Of a stretch of DNA of 6,740 nt, positions 1-6,676 are shown piece by piece. The stretch is from an uncultured Clostridia bacterium (GTDB lineage: Bacteria > Bacillota > Clostridia > TANB77 > CAG-508). Made by a program: the position numbers and the translations under genes. The stretch covers positions 1 through 6,740 of the forward strand of contig CATLGL010000081.1 of assembly GCA_949935895.1 (NCBI GenBank), in the 5' to 3' direction. Numbering within the stretch: the first letter of the stretch is position 1; the number at the start of each line of letters is the position of its first letter. The notes beneath the pieces are model-generated. The model searched no databases. It saw only the letters and a list, made by a program, of their open reading frames with translations, and was not told the DNA's origin.

Positions 1-2
1 AT

Positions 3-764
3 GCCAAGCAAATACAAAAGCTGTCTGAACAGATTGAGCAGACAAATAATTTAATTAAGAAAGAGAAACTTCTTGATGACGTATTGGTAAGTTCTGAAAA
101 GTTTAATGCCTGTAAAATATCTAAGGGGTTGACCGTTGCCGGTTTTGCTGAACAATCTAATGACAGCGCTGTTGCATGCTGGAAGCGTGATAAAATAATT
201 GCTTATTTTACCCAAGTCTATCAGATTTGTGAAAACGGAGAATATTTTGATAAGAATGACGGAAACCGTATTGTTGCGGATTATCAAACTGTGGCGCGGC
301 AAAAAGAGAAAAATACGCCGAAAATAGAAAAATTTAAGGAGTTAAAGAGCGAAATTTCCTCTCAAAATCAGATAAATAGAAAGATTGCGGCGCTTTTAGC
401 CGAGGACAATCTGATTATAAGAAAAATGCAGCAGGCGGCTCCGGATTTTATGCGGGTAAAGGTTAATAAATGTCCGATAATCTTCTTTGTACAGTTTCTT
501 ATAGAAGATGCGGCAAAGTTTAATTCTGATTTTGCTTCTGCAAACAATTATCAATTTAAGAAAAAAGACGCAGATACGCTTGTTTTGACTGTCGGCGATA
601 TTGAATATACTTTCCTGAAAAAAGGAAAAGACAGAGCGGATGTTATAGTTGTCAAAGATGTTGACCAATGGGGCAATCAGATAATCAATAAAAGCACTAT
701 TCTAAATAATATTGACGTTTCCTCATCGTGTTTGGGGTATATGAGACGCAGTGGAGAAGATTAA
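3..764 (+). CDS. Partial hypothetical coiled-coil protein (5' end outside window)
   Basis: I do not recognise this family. The frame is open from base 3 to the TAA at 762-764, so the gene begins before the window. A TTG at 84 could serve as a start, but the reading frame upstream of it is continuous and protein-like, so it is probably internal. The visible first 25 or so residues are rich in K, Q, E and L with heptad-like spacing, which suggests a coiled coil. A second charged helical stretch lies at about bases 297-435. The rest looks mixed alpha/beta, with no catalytic motif or membrane segment that I can see. Its GC content is higher than that of the genes to its right, so it looks like resident DNA. 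It converges with the phosphatase gene, and the two stop codons overlap in the palindrome TTAA at 761-764. The present C-terminus may therefore be natural or may have been set by insertion of the cassette. Confidence 0.7.
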   Translation, partial: AKQIQKLSEQIEQTNNLIKKEKLLDDVLVSSEKFNACKISKGLTVAGFAEQSNDSAVACWKRDKIIAYFTQVYQICENGEYFDKNDGNRIVADYQTVARQKEKNTPKIEKFKELKSEISSQNQINRKIAALLAEDNLIIRKMQQAAPDFMRVKVNKCPIIFFVQFLIEDAAKFNSDFASANNYQFKKKDADTLVLTVGDIEYTFLKKGKDRADVIVVKDVDQWGNQIINKSTILNNIDVSSSCLGYMRRSGED

Positions 765-1192
765 TAATTATGATCTTGACATTGAAAACAAAACACACCA
801 TTTTCACGCCACATATCAACGACAGATTTTCTATCATCAAAAGCAAATGATATTTCATACTTTTCTTTTATATGTTTAAGGATTTCTTGTTTAATCACAT
901 TATCTTTTCTCTGATCACCGTCTTTTCTCATGTAAAGATCATCATAATAAATATTATTCCATGTAAGCCATTGCTCTGTAAGCTTTTTATATTTTTCTGG
1001 ACGTCCTGAAACTATTATCATTTTATATTGTTGTGAATTTTTGATTAGATTATAAAGCTCTAAAACTTCTTTAACAGGATAATCATTTCCCATTTCATTA
1101 AAAAACATGTCCCATCTTAGTTCAGAAAGATATTTTTGTCTTTCTGAATTATCCGCAAGAGTTCCATCTATATCAAAAATTACGGCTTTCAT
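761..1192 (-). CDS. HAD-superfamily polynucleotide 3'-phosphatase, T4 Pnkp phosphatase-domain type
   Basis: A 143-residue stand-alone homologue of the C-terminal phosphatase domain of T4 polynucleotide kinase-phosphatase, which removes 3'-phosphate and 2',3'-cyclic phosphate from nucleic-acid ends. Visible motifs in order are DIDGT (D7 nucleophile, D9 general acid), R18, SGRPEKY (R64), GDQRKD (D97) and FDDRKSVVDMWR (D119, D120). From memory of the T4 enzyme these match its active-site residues D165, D167, R176, R213, D254, D277 and D278, with nearly identical spacing. The protein ends at the same place as T4 Pnkp, so it is complete. The kinase half is absent: there is no P-loop. It is the last gene of the operon, 8 bases after the receiver gene, with no good Shine-Dalgarno, so it probably depends on translational coupling. 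A generic HAD nucleotidase is the alternative, but the DDR-x-x-VVDMWR block is distinctive of the Pnkp type. Confidence 0.88.
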   Translation of the reverse strand: MKAVIFDIDGTLADNSERQKYLSELRWDMFFNEMGNDYPVKEVLELYNLIKNSQQYKMIIVSGRPEKYKKLTEQWLTWNNIYYDDLYMRKDGDQRKDNVIKQEILKHIKEKYEISFAFDDRKSVVDMWRENGVFCFQCQDHNY

Positions 1193-1200
1193 AAAATTGA

Positions 1201-2142
1201 CTATATTATTTTTCTAATATTTTCCAATTGGGCTGTTGTTTCTTTTCTAATATAAATACATCTTTCTTTATTATGTTCAGGCTCTATTTCTTTTAATGTC
1301 TTATGGGCATAATTGTTTCTAATTTTAAATAAAGATGTTGGTTCTCCTGAACATAATGTATTCAATTTTGTTTTTATGTCAGGTTGAATTTCTGAAAAAT
1401 GTTTTAAAATCTTGCACAACAAGATGGTTCTAGTTGTAGAATCTATTTTTAATTTATTGTCGATAATGAATTTTACAAAATTTTCTGAGCAATCATCATT
1501 AAATATTTTAATTAAATTCTCAATGTCAGCTTTACGCTTTTGAAGTTTATTTTCAAAATCTTGCCTTATTGTAGCTTTTTTATCTTCAGGTAGTTTGTTC
1601 CAATATTTTTCTATTGCTTTAAGTACTAAAGCTTCTAATTCACTAACTCGATCCATTAATAATCCTCTACCTCTTTGGGGTTTTTCTTCTTTTTTTAATA
1701 ATCCTTCTAGAATTTTTATGGATTTCAGACTAATGTCAGCACGATCACAAAAATAAATACCGTCTAAAATGTTTTGCAGTGGTTGGGCTTGATTTAATTC
1801 GAAGATCTTTTTTTGTAAAAAATCTAATGCGTTAGTTTCATTAGTATAAAATATAATTGGTAAATGATAATGTTTTTGCCCCTGTCGAATGAAGTTAATT
1901 ATTTGTGCACCATTTTTATCTTGAGCCATATTGAAATCAATGAATGCGATATCTAGTTCAGGATCATTGATAGCTGAAATAAAAACTTCATCCTTTTCAG
2001 CTGTCCAACTAGGTTTAATAGTAACATCAATAGAGGTAAATTTTATACCTTCTGTTTTTAAAAAGTTATCTATTAGTTTTTTTTCGCCAATAACGGTAGA
2101 ATGTTTATCATCAACCCAAAGCGCTTTATACTCGGTTTTCAT
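1201..2142 (-). CDS. Receiver-domain protein with C-terminal HEPN-like (RNNYAH) helical domain
   Basis: 313 residues. Residues 1-150 read as a CheY-like receiver: acidic pair D11-D12 after a hydrophobic strand (ALWVDD), probable phospho-acceptor D69 (IAFIDFNM), and T100 closing a strand (PIIFYTNE). The usual Lys after strand 5 is not obvious; the segment reads GIYFCDRAD, so R134 may take its place. A basic linker (about 151-160) leads to a mostly helical C-terminus (about 163-313) with RNNYAH at 275-280. This fits the R-x4-H signature of HEPN domains, many of which are metal-independent RNases. No DNA-binding helix-turn-helix is evident, so this is unlikely to be an ordinary transcription regulator. 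The ATG overlaps the stop of the kinase-like gene (ATGA), with GGAG 8 bases upstream at 2151-2154, which points to kinase-partner pairing. A non-catalytic HEPN relative (DUF4145 or MltR-like) is the main alternative for the C-terminus. Confidence 0.8.
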   Translation of the reverse strand: MKTEYKALWVDDKHSTVIGEKKLIDNFLKTEGIKFTSIDVTIKPSWTAEKDEVFISAINDPELDIAFIDFNMAQDKNGAQIINFIRQGQKHYHLPIIFYTNETNALDFLQKKIFELNQAQPLQNILDGIYFCDRADISLKSIKILEGLLKKEEKPQRGRGLLMDRVSELEALVLKAIEKYWNKLPEDKKATIRQDFENKLQKRKADIENLIKIFNDDCSENFVKFIIDNKLKIDSTTRTILLCKILKHFSEIQPDIKTKLNTLCSGEPTSLFKIRNNYAHKTLKEIEPEHNKERCIYIRKETTAQLENIRKII

Positions 2143-4514
2143 TTATTGAACTCCATTTCTATTATCGCTCCTTTTTTTTGTTCACTATTTCTTAAATTAA
2201 TTTTTGCATTAATTTTCTCGGCAATAATTTTGTTATGATATAATCCTAATCCACTTCCATTATAGGTTGTCGTAATGCCTTTCTTTAAAAAATCTTCTGC
2301 GCTAAATGTTTGAAAATCAAAGCCATCTCCATTATCCTCAAAAATGATTTTTCTGTTTCCGCAAATGATTTTTACATTTTTAGCATTATTTTTTCGAGCA
2401 TTATCAAGTATGTTAGAAATAAAAGTACAAATTTCGGATGGTAAAAACTCTACTTTTAAATTTTCTCTCTCAGAGTTAATATATGTTATATTTAGACCCC
2501 ATCGTTTTTGTTTGGATGCGATTGTGTTAACATAGTCTTCAATAAAAGCATAAATATCGTCGTCAATATACGAAACCTTTAGATCAAAATTTGCATATTG
2601 AGCAATGGAAGCTGTTTCTGTTACTATAGAAAGATCATACGATAAAGTTTCTAATACTTCAATTAACTCCTCTTTGCTTGTATTTTCTGAACTTTGGTAA
2701 TACATTTTTAATGTTGCATCAATATTTCTTTTCATACCTTGAGAAAATTGTTTGATTACATGAGTAACGAGAGCATCAAAATTTACTTTGGGAGAATTAA
2801 GCTCTTCTAAAAAGCTGCTACGACGTTTTTCGGCTTCAAATAGCTGTTGCGTTCGATCTGCTTGTTCAGCTGCATATTTTGCTTTTTGTTCAGCAATATC
2901 TCTGTCTTTTTCTGCAATTTTAGTCGCCTGACGTTCTCGTTCAATTATTTTTCGAACATTTCCTTTTTGAGTGGCAGATAATTCCGTAAATGATTTGTCT
3001 TTTATTTTTTCCATGAAGTCATTTAAAAATTCTTCATATTTCTGTTGGGCTTCTGAAAAAATATGAGAAATGAGATCTTCATTAATTTGAATGTCGGATA
3101 TTTTCCAGTTAGATTTTAGCAGTTTTTCGCAAGCAGCTTTAACTTTTTCAGGTGATATTTGGCGCATTGTGTAACGTTCGGGGTTTTTTAGAACATCGTT
3201 TTCGGATATAACTTTTGTTGAAGAAGGATTTTGTTTATCAAATAATCTATTCCATTCTAAACCATTTACAACGAAATTTTCTAATTGTCTGATAATATTG
3301 GTAATATAGCCATAACTTTCTCTATCTTCATCTTCTTCATCAATTAAGATGGTGGTTTTATCTTCTTTATCATAGGCAACTAAGTCTATAAATGCTTGAT
3401 TTTGGGCTAGTCCTTCTCGATTGGATAAAACTTCAAAAGTATTATCTTTATCAATGATATCAATACGCCCAAAAAGCTCTCGAGTTCCAAAATATCGCGC
3501 GCGTCCTTGAGCTTTTCGTTGATCTAATCCCAACCAATCATTCTTAACATTTCCATAAGGAGATATTCTAAAATTATTATAGAACAGAAAAATTGAACCA
3601 TATTCTACGGGGGTAATACCAACAGTCCTTGTAAAATAAGAGCGGGCTAGTGGGTCAATATAATGGATTACTGTCTTTATGTTTTTTAATTTAGGAAAAG
3701 GGTTTCTCACTGAGTAGCGGTACACTTCTTTATTTTGATAATAAAGAGTTGTATTGATGTTTTTTCCTTCAGCATCAATAGAAGATTCAATGTGTGTAGT
3801 TTTAAAAGAAACTTTTTCTAAAATATTATTTTCGATACGTTTATTAAGCTTATTTGCAATGGTGTTATCTTGATTATCTGAATATAAAAAGATGCTAAAA
3901 TCATCATCAATAGATGGCGAAAATTTTTCTAGTTCTGCAATTAGTTTTCGTAACTTCGTTGTGGGCCATGTCTCTCTTAGATTTTCAATTTTAAGAATTG
4001 TTCCTGTTGTAAAATTTTGAACATTTATTTCCTGTAAAAAATCGTGTTTTGATAATTCTTGTGCAAGAACAGGGATTGTAGACATCTCATCATTTATTCC
4101 CTTATTTTCGAAATCTTCCCAATTTATAGAGAGTTTTATGTAATTTCCCTCTTGAGCTTTGGTATATAATGTAAGATTTTTTCCAAGTCGATCACAGCTA
4201 AACCTACCGACTCCCTTATTGCCAGCATATAATTTATTAAGCATATTTTCTTTTTTTTCAGAATATGCAACATTTAACCATTTATTTTTCAGATCGTTTA
4301 AAGACATTCCTTTACCATTATCAGAAATGATTAAAGATGAATCTTGACTTTTTTGTTCATTTATAAACTGTATGGTACTTTTAGTGGCATCTGCATCTTT
4401 TGAATTTTTGATAAGTTCAATTATGGCGATACTATCACTATGAATAAGCTCTTTACCTACAATATTCTTAATTCCTGCATTTACTTGAAAAAATAGTTTT
4501 TGTTGCTCATTCAT
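2139..4514 (-). CDS. Dual GHKL ATPase: MutL/MORC/Hsp90-like ATPase fused to histidine-kinase-like core
   Basis: 791 residues, cytoplasmic, with no signal or membrane segment. The N-terminal GHKL ATPase shows an N-box (E33, N37, D40 in ELIKNSKDADA), DNGKGM at 65-70 and GNKGVGRF at 98-105. Behind it, at about 310-370, is an S5-like transducer region containing QGRARYFGTRELFGRIDI and SNREGL. A strongly charged coiled coil runs from about 485 to 575. The C-terminal part resembles a histidine kinase. A helical pair beginning near 578 has H585 as candidate phospho-acceptor, although the classic H-E-x-x-x-P box is missing. A second GHKL domain follows, with N-box SNILDNARKN (N701, N705), DNGDGF at 727-732, an F-box-like FLKKG and GSGLGLY at 753-759. 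Its start overlaps the methyltransferase stop by 8 bp, with GGAAAG 8 bases upstream of the ATG. Likely role: ATP-driven sensor that phosphorylates or controls the adjacent receiver protein. MutL/MORC-type ATPases are a known theme next to prokaryotic modification methylases. Confidence 0.88.
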   Translation of the reverse strand: MNEQQKLFFQVNAGIKNIVGKELIHSDSIAIIELIKNSKDADATKSTIQFINEQKSQDSSLIISDNGKGMSLNDLKNKWLNVAYSEKKENMLNKLYAGNKGVGRFSCDRLGKNLTLYTKAQEGNYIKLSINWEDFENKGINDEMSTIPVLAQELSKHDFLQEINVQNFTTGTILKIENLRETWPTTKLRKLIAELEKFSPSIDDDFSIFLYSDNQDNTIANKLNKRIENNILEKVSFKTTHIESSIDAEGKNINTTLYYQNKEVYRYSVRNPFPKLKNIKTVIHYIDPLARSYFTRTVGITPVEYGSIFLFYNNFRISPYGNVKNDWLGLDQRKAQGRARYFGTRELFGRIDIIDKDNTFEVLSNREGLAQNQAFIDLVAYDKEDKTTILIDEEDEDRESYGYITNIIRQLENFVVNGLEWNRLFDKQNPSSTKVISENDVLKNPERYTMRQISPEKVKAACEKLLKSNWKISDIQINEDLISHIFSEAQQKYEEFLNDFMEKIKDKSFTELSATQKGNVRKIIERERQATKIAEKDRDIAEQKAKYAAEQADRTQQLFEAEKRRSSFLEELNSPKVNFDALVTHVIKQFSQGMKRNIDATLKMYYQSSENTSKEELIEVLETLSYDLSIVTETASIAQYANFDLKVSYIDDDIYAFIEDYVNTIASKQKRWGLNITYINSERENLKVEFLPSEICTFISNILDNARKNNAKNVKIICGNRKIIFEDNGDGFDFQTFSAEDFLKKGITTTYNGSGLGLYHNKIIAEKINAKINLRNSEQKKGAIIEMEFNK

Positions 4515-5769
4515 TGATTAATCTTTCCATAGCTAATATTGACTGTCCAAGTATTTCTGCCATAAGAGGCGGAACAGCATTACCTACTTGAGTGTATCTA
4601 GGACACTCTATTTTACGTCTATCGCCACCTGTTGTATATTTACCCTTAAATTCAAACCAATCCGGAAAAGATTGTATTCGGGCATTTTCTCGAACCGTTA
4701 AAACCCTTGGTTCAGAATAGTGCATACAATCATCGGGAAGAGTCGTTATCGTTGTAGATAATGCTTTTGGTGATAATACTGTAAAGCATTGTTTTTTTAT
4801 ATGCAATTCTTCCCTGAGTTCTTTTGAAAGAGTATGCCCTTTGATTGATTTCTGCAATATATACTCAAATTTACTTCTGGTTTCTTTTTTATGGTTTGGA
4901 ATACGAAGACTGTCAGGCATAAAATCCTTTTTTACATTGCGTCGAATAAGCTTCAAATAAGGATTAAGAATCTTAGGCTCGGTATAACTTATTTGTTTAA
5001 AATTTTTGCTATCAATACATTCAATAAGTTTTTTTCCTTTGATTTCTAGATCACCAATTGCGTCACCCAGAACGGTAATCTTTGATAAATTGTTCTCTTT
5101 TTTAAATTTATCAGCTTGTTGAAGAATTTTTTGGTAGAATTCTTCGTTTCCTAAAGTAGTGTAAGATATTTTTTGAGCAATGTCATTTCTCACTGCAATC
5201 ATTATAAATCTAGGGCGTGGTTGAGGAACGCCAAATAAAGAGGCTGGTAAAACTTTACTGAAAACCTTATAACCTTTATTTAGGTTTGATAATCTCTCAA
5301 CAACATACTCTGAATATGCTTGTGTTGAGGCACCATTTTTTTTAAAAGCAGCTTGAAATCCTTTGACATTCTCTAACAATAAGAATTTAGGATTTATGAT
5401 TGATACTATTTCAATATATTCTTCGGTAAGTCTATTGCGAGGATCGTTAGGGTTTCTTAAACCAGCAAAAGAAAAACCTTGGCAAGGTGGCCCTCCTGCA
5501 ATTAAATCTACTTTATCTTTTAATTCTTGTAATTGAGACTGATAATTATCAAGTAAATCTCGAGTCGTCATGTTTTTTTGGGGTAGCCATATTGGCCATT
5601 TGTATCCATTTTTTATTTTCTTGTGGTCTAAATTATGAATAAGGGTTTTAAAGGCATCTTCCGTTTTTTCAATAGCAAAAATTCCCTCTAGGCCGGCATT
5701 CATTAATCCTAAAGAGAGTCCGCCGCAACCGGCAAATAAGTCTATAAATTTTAGTTTACAATTCATCAT
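4507..5769 (-). CDS. DNA (cytosine-5)-methyltransferase
   Basis: Transfers a methyl group from S-adenosylmethionine to C5 of cytosine in a specific DNA site. The 420-residue length is normal for the family and all the main motifs are present: I (DLFAGCGG, 10-17), IV (GGPPCQGFS, 92-100, catalytic C96), VI (ENV, 133-135), VIII (QPRPRF, 183-188), IX (RENARIQSFPD, 360-370) and X (QVGNAVPP, 394-401). The variable target-recognition region lies between VIII and IX (about 200-345); I cannot read its site from sequence. The start is ATG-ATG at 5769/5766 behind a weak TAGAG; either codon would work. It is the first gene of the operon, transcribed from the candidate promoter at 5795-5823, and its 3' end overlaps the GHKL gene by 8 bp. 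No restriction endonuclease is visible beside it, so it either acts alone or supplies self-marking for the downstream genes. Confidence 0.96.
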   Translation of the reverse strand: MMNCKLKFIDLFAGCGGLSLGLMNAGLEGIFAIEKTEDAFKTLIHNLDHKKIKNGYKWPIWLPQKNMTTRDLLDNYQSQLQELKDKVDLIAGGPPCQGFSFAGLRNPNDPRNRLTEEYIEIVSIINPKFLLLENVKGFQAAFKKNGASTQAYSEYVVERLSNLNKGYKVFSKVLPASLFGVPQPRPRFIMIAVRNDIAQKISYTTLGNEEFYQKILQQADKFKKENNLSKITVLGDAIGDLEIKGKKLIECIDSKNFKQISYTEPKILNPYLKLIRRNVKKDFMPDSLRIPNHKKETRSKFEYILQKSIKGHTLSKELREELHIKKQCFTVLSPKALSTTITTLPDDCMHYSEPRVLTVRENARIQSFPDWFEFKGKYTTGGDRRKIECPRYTQVGNAVPPLMAEILGQSILAMERLINE

Positions 5770-5811
5770 ATTTTACTCTAATTTACTATTTATTAAAATA
5801 GGGTAAAATAT
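5768..5811. repeat. Inverted repeat with 13-bp arms, candidate operator
   Basis: The left arm ATATTTTACTCTA (5768-5780) and right arm TAGGGTAAAATAT (5799-5811) are reverse complements at 12 of 13 positions, separated by 18 bases. The right arm covers the end of the spacer and touches the -10 candidate. The left arm covers the weak ribosome-binding site and the first base pairs of the methyltransferase start. A third, partial copy of the half-site (ATTTACTAT, 5781-5789) sits in the spacer. This placement suits a dimeric repressor or autoregulation by an operon product. The same symmetry could instead form a weak hairpin in the mRNA leader. No regulator gene of the C-protein type is visible in the window. 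Confidence 0.45.
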
Positions 5812-5823
5812 TTTTAATGTCCA
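5795..5823 (-). promoter_or_regulatory. Candidate sigma-70-type promoter of the methyltransferase operon
   Basis: Read on the minus strand, TGGACA (5818-5823, 5 of 6 to TTGACA) is followed after exactly 17 bases by TATTTT (5795-5800, 4 of 6 to TATAAT). This would start transcription about 20 bases before the methyltransferase ATG. No other promoter-like pair is evident between the four minus-strand genes, which are spaced too closely for internal promoters outside coding sequence. The surrounding DNA is very AT-rich, so chance matches are likely and the call is moderate. Confidence 0.45.
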
Positions 5824-5903
5824 GGAATAAAACTCTTCTATTAACACAATTTTAATTTTTTAGCATGGGTAATATTGGCTTTTATGACTAAATGGGATGA
5901 AGT

Positions 5904-5907
5904 AGGA
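5904..5907 (+). promoter_or_regulatory. Ribosome-binding site favouring the GTG start at 5917
   Basis: AGGA lies 9 bases before the GTG at 5917. The upstream in-frame candidates, TTG 5875 and ATG 5884, have only a weak GGGT 4-13 bases ahead. A possible extended -10 (TGGGTAATAT, around 5866-5875) would place the transcript start after those codons, again favouring 5917. The -10 suggestion is weak because I see no convincing -35. Confidence 0.4.
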
Positions 5908-5916
5908 ATAATATTT

Positions 5917-6354
5917 GTGATTAAAATTATAGATTTTGATCTTTCTCTAAGTTTTCAGCGTTTTCCTGAAGGATACAGAGATGATCAATCTGAATTTTTA
6001 GAACTTAAAGGTGAAGTCGTTTTTTCAAGTACAAAAAATTATCCCAAAGGAACTTATGTTCCTATTTACGCTTTTACAAAATTTGAACATTCCAATCCTT
6101 CTGATCCAAGTGTTTTTGAGTTTAAATATTCTGAAAGACAACGAATATACGATGATGCACCGTTGGCTGGTGCTTTTGATGGAAAATATGCGCACATCTC
6201 TGTAAATGATCGATTTTTACAGACATTATGCTTCGTAAAACAATTAAATAAGGACGCTTATTTATCATTTAACTGTGTTCGTAAAAAATATCAAAAACCA
6301 TGTATTAAAAGTTACATTCTAAGCACAGAATTCAATCTTGAAGATTATGAGTAA
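5917..6354 (+). CDS. Hypothetical protein divergent from the operon
   Basis: I do not recognise this protein. From the GTG it has 145 residues and begins MIKIIDFDLSLSFQRFPEG. Starting at ATG 5884 it would have 156 residues, and from TTG 5875, 159. I chose the GTG because of its AGGA at proper spacing. Alternating hydrophobic and polar stretches (FLELKGEVVF, KYAHISVNDRFLQTLCFV, DAYLSFNCV, SYILSTEF) suggest a beta-rich fold, with no predicted membrane segment, signal peptide or recognisable catalytic motif. The C-terminus is acidic (NLEDYE). Its low GC content matches the operon, and it shares the 5770-5916 divergent control region, so it is probably part of the same acquired cassette. It could be a specificity, inhibitor or sensor component; nothing in the sequence decides this. 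Stop TAA at 6352-6354. Confidence 0.65.
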   Translation: MIKIIDFDLSLSFQRFPEGYRDDQSEFLELKGEVVFSSTKNYPKGTYVPIYAFTKFEHSNPSDPSVFEFKYSERQRIYDDAPLAGAFDGKYAHISVNDRFLQTLCFVKQLNKDAYLSFNCVRKKYQKPCIKSYILSTEFNLEDYE

Positions 6355-6633
6355 CTATTTTTAGAAATGTTAATAGATAAAATCCCTGTTCTTTGATCAA
6401 AATATCCCTGATAAATTTGTGGCTAGATAGGAGCTATTTAAGAGAAGCTGTACATTTACGAAGATTTTGCGCATAAAATCTGATTAAATATCCCTGTAGA
6501 TTCCCTGTTATTGCAGTGAGGCAATGGTACATTTGTGATTCGGGGATAGAAAAGATTGGTGGCCATCGGTTTAGAATATTAGCGAAATTTCATCTTTCGT
6601 ATGCTCAATACCGTTGAGGTTTACTACACCGCC
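6355..6633. other. Non-coding region right of the cassette
   Basis: No convincing gene is visible on either strand. Short open stretches exist but lack a start with a ribosome-binding site or a recognisable protein signature. The region holds the TCCCTG repeats and an 8-base repeat GTACATTT at 6450-6457 and 6527-6534. Base composition rises in GC toward the right, suggesting a return to resident DNA. Confidence 0.5.
6382..6507. repeat. Cluster of four TCCCTG direct repeats
   Basis: TCCCTG occurs at 6383, 6405, 6491 and 6502, all in the same orientation. The first pair is spaced 22 bases apart and the second pair 11, so members within each pair face the same side of the helix. The second and third copies extend to an 11-base identity, AAATATCCCTG (6400-6410 and 6486-6496), within a longer similar GAT-rich context. 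Such phased short direct repeats can be binding sites, for example recombinase arm sites, or remnants of a dispersed repeat. No integrase gene is visible to support the first idea. Confidence 0.5.
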
Positions 6634-6676
6634 ATTTAAAACAATGCCCTGCCTTGCGCAGGGTATTGTTTTAAAT
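6634..6676 (+). terminator. Long hairpin, probable intrinsic terminator
   Basis: Arms ATTTAAAACAATGCCCTGC (6634-6652) and GCAGGGTATTGTTTTAAAT (6658-6676) pair over 19 bases around the 5-base loop CTTGC. The only irregularity is G6646 opposite T6664. In plus-strand RNA this is a stable G-U pair; in minus-strand RNA it becomes a C-A mismatch, so the plus direction is favoured. The GC-rich top with an A-run before it and TTTT at 6669-6672 is the usual look of a two-way terminator. It could end transcription from the 5917 gene or from an unseen gene entering from the right. Confidence 0.6.

Noticed and set aside
84..86. TTG as the true start of the left gene
   Set aside because: The same frame stays open and coiled-coil-like back to base 3, so the gene most likely starts outside the window.
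1931..2149. Plus-strand open frames opposite the operon genes
   Set aside because: They are antisense shadows of the clearly supported minus-strand genes, without ribosome-binding sites or family signatures.
2139..5769. A hidden restriction endonuclease within the operon proteins
   Set aside because: I found no PD-(D/E)xK, HNH, GIY-YIG or PLD motif in these proteins. The unassigned regions are the methyltransferase recognition domain, the transducer region and the coiled coil.
740..6352. Shared GAAGATTA at both ends of the cassette as an attachment duplication
   Set aside because: Only 8 bases match, and both copies lie inside coding sequence ends. This is expected by chance in AT-rich DNA.
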